From NCBI RefSeq assembly GCF_016863515.1, contig NZ_BOPA01000050.1:1-47997 (forward strand): a stretch of 47,997 nt of DNA. Direction: 5' to 3'. Below the pieces are notes generated by a model. It was not told the DNA's origin and ran no database searches. It was given only the letters and a program-made list of their open reading frames with translations. The DNA is from Micromonospora gifhornensis (GTDB lineage Bacteria > Actinomycetota > Actinomycetes > Mycobacteriales > Micromonosporaceae). Both the position numbers and the translations under genes were made by a program. Shown in pieces: positions 42,219 to 47,997 of the stretch. Positions within the stretch are counted from its first letter, which is position 1. Each line of letters opens with the position of its first letter.

Positions 42219-45200
42219 GTGACCGATTCCCCCGAGTCCACACCCAACGAGCCCGAGGTCCCCGAGGCGCTGGCCGCCGTCGTCTCGCACGACCGGATCG
42301 AGCCGGTCGGGCTCGAGGTGGAAATGCAGCGTTCCTACCTCGACTACGCGATGAGCGTGATCGTCGGGCGGGCGCTGCCGGACGTCCGGGACGGGCTCAA
42401 GCCGGTCCACCGCAAGATCCTCTACGCCATGTTCGACTCGGGCTACCGGCCCGACCGTGGCTACGTGAAGTGCTCCCGCGTCGTCGGTGACGTGATGGGT
42501 CAGTTCCACCCGCACGGCGACTCGGCCATCTACGACGCCCTGGTCCGGATGGCCCAGCCGTGGTCACTGCGCTACCCGCTGGTCGACGGCAACGGCAACT
42601 TCGGTTCGCCCGGAAACGACCCGGCTGCCGCCATGAGGTACTGCGTTACGGCAGATACCCGCATTCGTACCGCTGTAGGAAGCGTGCGGGTCGGGGACGT
42701 GGTGCCGGGCGCAGCGGTGAGCAGCGAGACCGACATCGACCTCAAGGTCCGCGACCGCAACGGCGAGCTGGTCCGGGCGTCGAAGTTCTTCCACTCCGGC
42801 GAGCACCCGACGCTGCGGCTGCGCACCCGCGAGGGGTACGAGCTGACCGGTACCCACAACCACCCGGTGCTCTGCCTGGTGGACGTGGCCGGCGTGCCGA
42901 CCCTGCTCTGGAAGCTGCTCGCCGAGATCTCCCCGGGCGACCGGGTGGTCCTCCAGCGCAGCGTGCCCGACGAGATCGGCTACCCGATGCTCGAACACGT
43001 CGAGGCCGCAGTCCTCGCGGGTGCCTTCGTCAGCGAGGGGTGGGTCTCCGAGACCCGAGCCGGCTTCAACAACGTCGACCGCGAGTTCTTCGTTCGCGTC
43101 CTGGCGGCCTACGACCTCGCCGTCGGTGGCCCCCGATACGTCGCCGAGCGGGTCATCGCGTCCGGGAGTGTCCTGCACGAAATCGACATCCAGGATCTGT
43201 CCGCGCTGCGGGCCAGCATCCTCGGTGAGTTGGTCGGGGCGCGTAGCGCGGGCAAGTTCGTGCCGGAGTTCGTCTGGCAGGGACCGGCCGCGATCAAGCG
43301 GGCCTTCCTCCAGGCCCTCTTCGAGGGAGACGGCTCGTCCTCGCTGCTGCCGCGCAACACCATGCAGATCTCGTACTCCACCCGCAGCGAGCGGCTCGCC
43401 CGCGAGGTGCAGCAGTTGCTGCTGGAGTTCGGTGTCGTCAGCCGCCAGTGCCGGTACGACAACGGCGAGATCAAGGTCGTGGTGACCCACCGACGCGACG
43501 CGCGGATCTTCGCCGCCCAGGTCGGCTTCCTCGGTCGCAAGCAGGCCAAGCTGGAATCGGAGCTGGCCTCGGTGCCGGCCAGCAGCACGGCGCTCTCCAG
43601 CGACCACGTACCGCTGGTCGGTGACTTCATCCGCGAGCACGGCGCGAGCCGCTGGACCGAGCGGGACTGGCTGCGCCGGCACAACGTGGACCGGATCGAG
43701 CGCTGGGAGCGGGACCGCGACGAGATCGCTGCCCGGATCACCAACGCCGAGGTGCTCGACGTGGTCGAGCCGTTGGTCGACGGGCGCTTCTACTACGCCG
43801 AGGTCGCCGAGGTCGCCGACGCAGGCGTGCAACCGGTCTACAGCATCCGGGTGGACACCGACGACCACTCGTTCGTCTCCGACGGGTTCGTCAGCCACAA
43901 CACAGAGTGCAAGCTCGACCCGCTGGCGATGGAGATGCTGCGGGACATCGACGAGGACACCGTCGACCTGCAGGACAACTACGACGGCCGGGCCAAGGAG
44001 CCCACCATCCTGCCGTCGCGGATCCCGAACCTGCTGATCAACGGCTCCGAGGGCATCGCGGTCGGTATGGCCACCAAGATCCCGCCGCACAACCTGCGGG
44101 AGATCGGCGCGGCGGTGCAGTGGTGCCTGGAGAACCCGGAGGCGGACGAGGCCACCACGCTCGAAGCGCTGCTGGAGATCGTCAAGGGCCCGGACTTCCC
44201 CACCCACGGTCTGATCGTCGGCCAGTCGGGCATCCAGGACGCGTACCGGACCGGTCGTGGTTCGATCCGGATGCGCGCGGTGGTCGAGGTCGAGGAGGAC
44301 AAGCGCGGGCGCCCGGCTCTGGTGGTCAGCGAGCTGCCGTACCAGGTGAACCCGGACAACCTGGCCGAGCGGATCGCCGAGCTGATCAAGGAGGGCAAGC
44401 TCGCCGGCATCGCCGACATCCGGGACGAGTCCTCCGGGCGTACGGGTATGCGGATCGTGCTCGTGCTCAAGCGCGACGCGGTCGCGAAGGTGGTGCTGAA
44501 CAACCTCTACAAGCACACCCAGCTTCAGGAGACCTTTGGCGCGAACATGCTGGCGCTTGTCGACGGCGTGCCGCGCACGCTGAACCTGGCGCAGTTCCTC
44601 CGCTACTACGTCGAGCACCAGATCGAGGTGATCCGGCGGCGGACGGCGTTCCGGCTGCGTAAGGCGGAGGAGCGGGCGCACATCCTGCGCGGTCTGTCCA
44701 AGGCGTTGGACGCCCTGGACGAGGTGATCGCGCTGATCCGGCGTTCGCCGACGGTGGAGGACGCGCGGCAGGGTCTGATCCGGCTGCTGGAGATCGACGA
44801 GATCCAGGCGACCGCGATCCTGGACATGCAGCTGCGCCGGCTGGCGGCGTTGGAGCGGCAGCGGATCCTCGACGACCTGGCCAAGCTGGAGCTGGAGATC
44901 GCCGACCTGAAGGACATCCTGGCCAAGCCGGAGCGGCAGCGGCGGATCGTCTCGGAGGAGTTGGGCGAGATCGTCGCGAAGTGGGGCGACGAGCGGCGTA
45001 CGAAGATCATTCCGTTCGACGGCGAGGTCTCGATGGAGGACCTCATCGCCCGGGAGGACGTGGTGGTCACGATCACCCGGACCGGGTACGCCAAGCGGAC
45101 GAAGGTCGACCTGTACCGCTCACAGCGGCGTGGCGGCAAGGGTGTGAGCGGTGCGACGCTGCGGCAGGACGACATCGTCAGCCACTTCTTCGTCTGCTCG

Positions 45201-45998
45201 ACGCACGACTGGATCCTGTTCTTCACCAACAAGGGGCGCGTCTACCGGGCCAAGGCGTACGAGCTTCCTGAGGCCAGTAGGGTGGCCAAGGGTCAGCACG
45301 TGGCGAATCTGCTCGCCTTCCAACCGGACGAGCAGATCGCGCAGATCATCGAGATTCCGAACTACCAGGTAGCTCCCTATCTGGTACTGGCGACGAAGAA
45401 CGGCCTGGTGAAGAAGACGCGGCTTGAGGAGTTCGACTCCAACCGGTCCGGCGGCATCATCGCGATCAACCTGCGCGATGAGGACGAGCTGGTCGGTGCT
45501 GCGCTGGCCGGTCCCACCGATGATCTGCTGTTGGTGTCGAAGAACGCTCAGGCGATCCGGTTCAATGCGACCGACGAGGCGTTGCGGCCGATGGGTCGGG
45601 CCACCTCGGGCGTGATCGGCATGCGGTTCAGCGATGAGGACGAGTTGCTGGCCATGGAGGTCGTCCGGGAGGGCCTGGACGTTCTGGTGGCCACGAACGG
45701 TGGATACGCGAAACGTACCCCGATCGAGGAATACCCGGTGCAGGGCCGGGGAGGTAAGGGTGTGCTGACTGCGAAGATCACCGAGCGGCGCGGTGGTCTG
45801 GTCGGCGCTGTGGTGATCGACCCGGACGACGAGCTGTTCGCCATCACCAGCAACGGTGGCGTCATCCGGACTCCGGTGAAGCCTGTACGCCGTACGCGTG
45901 ACCGGAACACAATGGGGGTCAAGCTGATGGACCTTCCGGATGGCGTGACTATCGTGGCGATTGCTCGCAATGCCGACGAGCCTGACGAACAGGACTAG
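42219..45998 (+). CDS. gyrA: DNA gyrase subunit A precursor containing an intein
   Basis: The 1259-residue precursor should splice to an 839-residue GyrA. The quinolone-resistance region reads GDSAIYDALVRMAQ (about 100) and keeps the Ser and Asp linked to drug sensitivity. The catalytic Tyr141 ends the N-extein (AAAMRY), and the C-extein resumes with TECKLDPLAMEM. The GyrA box QRRGGKG lies near 969, and beta-pinwheel repeats fill the C-terminus. The start is GTG 42219 with AAGGG at 42208-42212. The intein (residues 142-561) is listed separately. The gene is downstream of gyrB and upstream of a DUF3566 gene by only 4 bp. Confidence 0.97.
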   Translation: MTDSPESTPNEPEVPEALAAVVSHDRIEPVGLEVEMQRSYLDYAMSVIVGRALPDVRDGLKPVHRKILYAMFDSGYRPDRGYVKCSRVVGDVMGQFHPHGDSAIYDALVRMAQPWSLRYPLVDGNGNFGSPGNDPAAAMRYCVTADTRIRTAVGSVRVGDVVPGAAVSSETDIDLKVRDRNGELVRASKFFHSGEHPTLRLRTREGYELTGTHNHPVLCLVDVAGVPTLLWKLLAEISPGDRVVLQRSVPDEIGYPMLEHVEAAVLAGAFVSEGWVSETRAGFNNVDREFFVRVLAAYDLAVGGPRYVAERVIASGSVLHEIDIQDLSALRASILGELVGARSAGKFVPEFVWQGPAAIKRAFLQALFEGDGSSSLLPRNTMQISYSTRSERLAREVQQLLLEFGVVSRQCRYDNGEIKVVVTHRRDARIFAAQVGFLGRKQAKLESELASVPASSTALSSDHVPLVGDFIREHGASRWTERDWLRRHNVDRIERWERDRDEIAARITNAEVLDVVEPLVDGRFYYAEVAEVADAGVQPVYSIRVDTDDHSFVSDGFVSHNTECKLDPLAMEMLRDIDEDTVDLQDNYDGRAKEPTILPSRIPNLLINGSEGIAVGMATKIPPHNLREIGAAVQWCLENPEADEATTLEALLEIVKGPDFPTHGLIVGQSGIQDAYRTGRGSIRMRAVVEVEEDKRGRPALVVSELPYQVNPDNLAERIAELIKEGKLAGIADIRDESSGRTGMRIVLVLKRDAVAKVVLNNLYKHTQLQETFGANMLALVDGVPRTLNLAQFLRYYVEHQIEVIRRRTAFRLRKAEERAHILRGLSKALDALDEVIALIRRSPTVEDARQGLIRLLEIDEIQATAILDMQLRRLAALERQRILDDLAKLELEIADLKDILAKPERQRRIVSEELGEIVAKWGDERRTKIIPFDGEVSMEDLIAREDVVVTITRTGYAKRTKVDLYRSQRRGGKGVSGATLRQDDIVSHFFVCSTHDWILFFTNKGRVYRAKAYELPEASRVAKGQHVANLLAFQPDEQIAQIIEIPNYQVAPYLVLATKNGLVKKTRLEEFDSNRSGGIIAINLRDEDELVGAALAGPTDDLLLVSKNAQAIRFNATDEALRPMGRATSGVIGMRFSDEDELLAMEVVREGLDVLVATNGGYAKRTPIEEYPVQGRGGKGVLTAKITERRGGLVGAVVIDPDDELFAITSNGGVIRTPVKPVRRTRDRNTMGVKLMDLPDGVTIVAIARNADEPDEQD
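42642..43901 (+). mobile_element. Intein with LAGLIDADG homing endonuclease, inside gyrA
   Basis: The 420-residue in-frame insert has all splicing features: Cys1 in CVTADTRIRT (block A), GTHNHPVLCL (block B, TxxH type), YSIRVDTDDHSFVSDGFVSHN (block F/G; penultimate His, terminal Asn), and Thr as the +1 residue. Endonuclease motifs AVLAGAFVSEGW and FLQALFEGDGSS keep the acidic residues, so the homing enzyme may be active. The insertion site (after the catalytic Tyr) is the one known in mycobacterial gyrA. The first 20 or so codons use A/T-ending codons more than the flanks, a mild sign of transfer. Confidence 0.95.
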
Positions 45999-46002
45999 TT
46001 GA

Positions 46003-46908
46003 ATGACGGAGACACAGGCGAAGTCGGGGAACACGGGACCCTCGGCCAAACCGGTCGACGAGGAAGCCGCGCAGAACGGCACGCCAACGACCGGCCGCGC
46101 GGCCGTAGGCCGGGCCACGGTCCCCGCCGACGCGCCTGCCCCGAAGTTCACCCGCGCTCCCGGTATGGCTCCACCGCCTGAAAAGCCCGGCGAAGACCAG
46201 GCTGCGGAGGCTGCGGAGGAGAAGGCCGGCGGCGAGACCGCTGGTTCGGCCGCCGCTGCCGGCAAGCCGTCGGTCACCCAGCCGATCGCCACCCGGGCGG
46301 GCCAGTCCGGGTCGGGCACCACGGGTGTGCTGCCGACAGTCGGTACGGGCACGACCGGCACCCAGCCGCGGGTGACCGGGTCGGCTCCGAAGCCGGATGG
46401 GGCCCGGCCGCTGAACACCGGCCGTCCGGCCAACGGCGGCGGGCTTCCCCCGGGGGTCGGCACAGCCGCCGTGGGCGCGGCGCGCGTCGGCGAGGCGGTA
46501 CGCGCTGCGCGTACCTCGGTGAGCTCGGCCGCGTCGCGCGGACCGCGCCGGGCCCGGTTGAACCTCAAGCGGATCGACCCGTGGTCCGTGATGAAGTTCG
46601 CGTTCGCCGTGTCCGTGGTGCTGTTCATCGTGATCGTGGTCGCGACATCCGTGCTGTACCTGGCGTTGGACGCGATGGGCGTCTTCACCAGCGTGAACGA
46701 CAGCCTGAGCGACCTGGTCAACGCCGGTGGTGGTCAGGGCACCAGCGGCTTCCAGATCACCGCGACGGGCGTGATCTTCACCTCGATGCTGATCGGTGCG
46801 GTGAACGTCGTGCTGTTCACCGCCCTCGCCACCCTCGGTGCGTTCGTCTACAACGTCTGCGCCGACCTGGTGGGTGGCATCGAGCTGACTCTCGCCGAGC
46901 GCGACTGA
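46003..46908 (+). CDS. DUF3566 domain membrane protein
   Basis: The 301-residue protein has a disordered Ala/Gly/Pro/Thr-rich cytosolic tail (1-185) and a C-terminal DUF3566 domain with two membrane segments (about 197-222 and 255-283), starting RLNLKRIDPWSVMKFAFAVS and ending ADLVGGIELTLAERD. DUF3566 has no assigned function. The gene directly follows gyrA (4 bp), the position of Rv0007 in M. tuberculosis. ATG 46003 is the start. A classical terminator follows. Confidence 0.92.
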   Translation: MTETQAKSGNTGPSAKPVDEEAAQNGTPTTGRAAVGRATVPADAPAPKFTRAPGMAPPPEKPGEDQAAEAAEEKAGGETAGSAAAAGKPSVTQPIATRAGQSGSGTTGVLPTVGTGTTGTQPRVTGSAPKPDGARPLNTGRPANGGGLPPGVGTAAVGAARVGEAVRAARTSVSSAASRGPRRARLNLKRIDPWSVMKFAFAVSVVLFIVIVVATSVLYLALDAMGVFTSVNDSLSDLVNAGGGQGTSGFQITATGVIFTSMLIGAVNVVLFTALATLGAFVYNVCADLVGGIELTLAERD

Positions 46909-46929
46909 CAGCCCGTACCCGTTTCGTGC

Positions 46930-46965
46930 GCCGGGCCGACCATGCAGGTCGGCCCGGCTGCTTTT
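46930..46965 (+). terminator. Terminator after the DUF3566 gene
   Basis: A perfect 12-bp stem (46930-46941 with 46947-46958), loop ATGCA, followed by TGCTTTT. It ends the gyrB-gyrA-DUF3566 transcript. Confidence 0.88.
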
Positions 46966-47126
46966 GCCCCGTGGGTGGCGGACGGCGCCGGCGGTCGCAG
47001 GTATCTGGGTGGGCTCGCCGTCTGCTCTCCGGTAGGTTCAGGGGCGACGGCGTTGAGCAGGGGTACAGGCCGACCCCCGATTTGGGGCGGCGTGGGCGGA
47101 TGGGTTAACCTTGCTCGTCGCTACGC

Positions 47127-47200
47127 GGGGCTATAGCTCAGTCGGTTAGAGCGCAGAGCTGATAACTCTGAGGTCGCTGGTTCGATTCCAGCTAGCCCCA
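47127..47200 (+). tRNA. tRNA-Ile (anticodon GAT)
   Basis: Acceptor GGGGCTA pairs with TAGCCCC, the anticodon stem-loop CTGATAA gives GAT at 47161-47163, and the T-arm is GGTTCGATTCC. The discriminator is A. CCA is not encoded (CCG follows). This tRNA downstream of gyrA is a conserved actinobacterial marker. Confidence 0.96.
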
Positions 47201-47245
47201 CCGCACATGGTCCGACGGCCACGTCGAGCGCGAGGGGTAGCCCCG

Positions 47246-47374
47246 ATGTTCAAGAAGCTGTTGATCCTGGTCGGTGTCGTCGGCGTGGCCGCTGTGGTGG
47301 CCAAGAAGATGAAGGAAGCCAACGACGAGCGCGCGCTCTGGCACGAGGCGACCACCTCGCCGGATCTGCGCTGA
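47246..47374 (+). CDS. DLW-39 family small protein
   Basis: I translated this 42-residue gene by hand: MFKKLLILVGVVGVAAVVAK is a membrane-like helix, then KMKEANDERALWHEATTSPDLR. It fits the small actinobacterial DLW-39 family found between these tRNA genes. Function is unknown. The single helix near the N-terminus with Lys on both sides suggests membrane association. A GAGGGG stretch lies just upstream (47232-47237). Naming relies on size, context and the C-terminal pattern; here the end reads DLR. Confidence 0.8.
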   Translation: MFKKLLILVGVVGVAAVVAKKMKEANDERALWHEATTSPDLR

Positions 47375-47412
47375 TCGCGTAGCTCCGACCACCCGGCGGC
47401 ACCGTCCGCCAC

Positions 47413-47488
47413 GGGGCCCTAGCTCAACTGGCAGAGCACTGCCTTTGCAAGGCAGGGGTTAGGGGTTCGAGTCCCCTGGGCTCCACCA
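47413..47488 (+). tRNA. tRNA-Ala (anticodon TGC)
   Basis: The acceptor stem GGGGCCC pairs with GGGCTCC, including the G3-U70 pair that identifies tRNA-Ala. The anticodon TGC is at 47446-47448, the T-arm is GGGGTTCGAGTCCCC, and the discriminator A is followed by an encoded CCA (47486-47488). Confidence 0.96.
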
Positions 47489-47639
47489 GTACCATCCGCT
47501 ACCTGCGGTTCCTCTCTTGAGTTGATCGACTAGTACAACGTCAGTACAGATCAGCTGTGATCTTGTTTGGTGAGGGCCGACAAGCGCCGACACTCCGACC
47601 ATGGAAGGGATCACCCGAGCAGCCCTCCGTGATCTTCTT

Positions 47640-47981
47640 CTAACCCCCAGGCCGCCTCCGATCCCGGCGAATGAGCAGCACGAACACAGCAGCGCTGACC
47701 AATGACATTGCCGCCAGGACAAGTCCGCTTGATCGCTTGTCCGCCGGACCGGCGAGGATGGCTACAGCGAGCACACCGGTGATGATCGAAATGACTGCTG
47801 ACATTCCCCGGTTAACCAGACGATGATGTCGACGGTCGGTCTCAATCATTGCCGCGCGCTCAGCTTCGCTTCGATCGGCCACCCCGAAGCGTGACGGGTA
47901 ACCCATCAAGAAGAGAACCCCAAGCCCTGAGACGATGACGATGGCCACAAGGATCGACTTCAGCGCGGCGATGAATTCCAT
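47640..47981 (-). CDS. Small putative membrane protein
   Basis: I recognise no family. The 113-residue protein has three hydrophobic segments (about 7-27, 58-78 and 85-103), a central charged stretch (DRSEAERAAMIETDRRHHR) and a basic end (RRDRRRPGG). It starts at ATG 47981. Base use is visibly less GC-rich than the rest of the window, including third positions. It lies just past tRNA-Ala, pointing towards it, so it may belong to an element or accessory segment that continues outside the window. The 151 bp between it and the tRNA hold nothing I can support. Confidence 0.6.
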   Translation of the reverse strand: MEFIAALKSILVAIVIVSGLGVLFLMGYPSRFGVADRSEAERAAMIETDRRHHRLVNRGMSAVISIITGVLAVAILAGPADKRSSGLVLAAMSLVSAAVFVLLIRRDRRRPGG

Positions 47982-47997
47982 CGTTGACCAACGTACT

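Noticed and set aside
42564..44681. Long minus-strand open frame (705 codons) across gyrA
   Set aside because: It mirrors the gyrase gene; high-GC codons leave long antisense frames. It has no family motif and no ribosome site.
47146..47412. Minus-strand frame over tRNA-Ile and the small DLW-39-type gene
   Set aside because: It is antisense to a tRNA and to a convincing small gene.
47459..47722. Minus-strand frame ending WSPGDSNP
   Set aside because: It overlaps the tRNA-Ala 3' end; the GDSNP ending is the translated tRNA complement, a well-known false gene pattern.

Overview
The window is high-GC actinobacterial chromosome carrying the replication origin. GTG starts, 4-bp GTGA overlaps and the gene order fit a Micromonosporaceae member (Micromonospora/Salinispora-like); this placement is inferred from sequence character, not from a search. 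The segment cca-murJ-pseudokinase-sigM-anti-sigma-trxB-trxA-cwlM-GNAT-(aminotransferase-ddl)-parB-parA-rsmG-jag-yidC-yidD-rnpA-rpmH-dnaA-oriC-dnaN-gnd-recF-dciA-gyrB-gyrA-DUF3566-tRNA-Ile-DLW39-tRNA-Ala closely follows the known order around oriC in Mycobacterium tuberculosis and other actinobacteria.

Region 1 (1-5720): a class A penicillin-binding protein, a DUF5318 protein, a PadR regulator with a palindromic operator-like site, and inositol-3-phosphate synthase. This block also has a conserved order in actinobacteria. Region 2 (5720-10414) is the most accessory part: a putative lipoprotein, a DNA-alkylation repair methyltransferase, a secreted subtilase with a fascin-like C-terminus, and two gene-free stretches full of tandem repeats and palindromes. 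Region 3 (10415-24715): tRNA CCA-adding enzyme, the cell-wall cluster (MurJ flippase, transmembrane pseudokinase, CwlM-type amidase, D-Ala-D-Ala ligase family protein), the SigM/anti-sigma pair and the thioredoxin system. Region 4 (24716-32000): a 1.27-kb gene-poor stretch with parS and DnaA-box-like sites, then the leftward parAB, rsmG-jag and yidC-yidD-rnpA-rpmH genes. Region 5 (32000-47490): dnaA, oriC and the rightward replication genes, ending with two tRNAs flanking a 42-residue protein. Genes on either side of oriC mostly point away from it, as expected for leading-strand bias.

The clearest special feature is a 420-residue intein inside gyrA, inserted directly after the catalytic tyrosine, with both splicing ends and two LAGLIDADG-type endonuclease motifs. 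Other points worth a second look are five parS sites (two encoded as VSRET inside parA), DnaA-box clusters outside oriC (gyrB-gyrA gap, murJ-pseudokinase gap, next to parS), a perfect 23-bp inverted repeat, twin 17-bp palindromes spaced 42 bp apart, and a 15-bp tandem array that runs into the stop codon of the methyltransferase gene. I see no CRISPR array, insertion sequence or clearly new multi-gene system.
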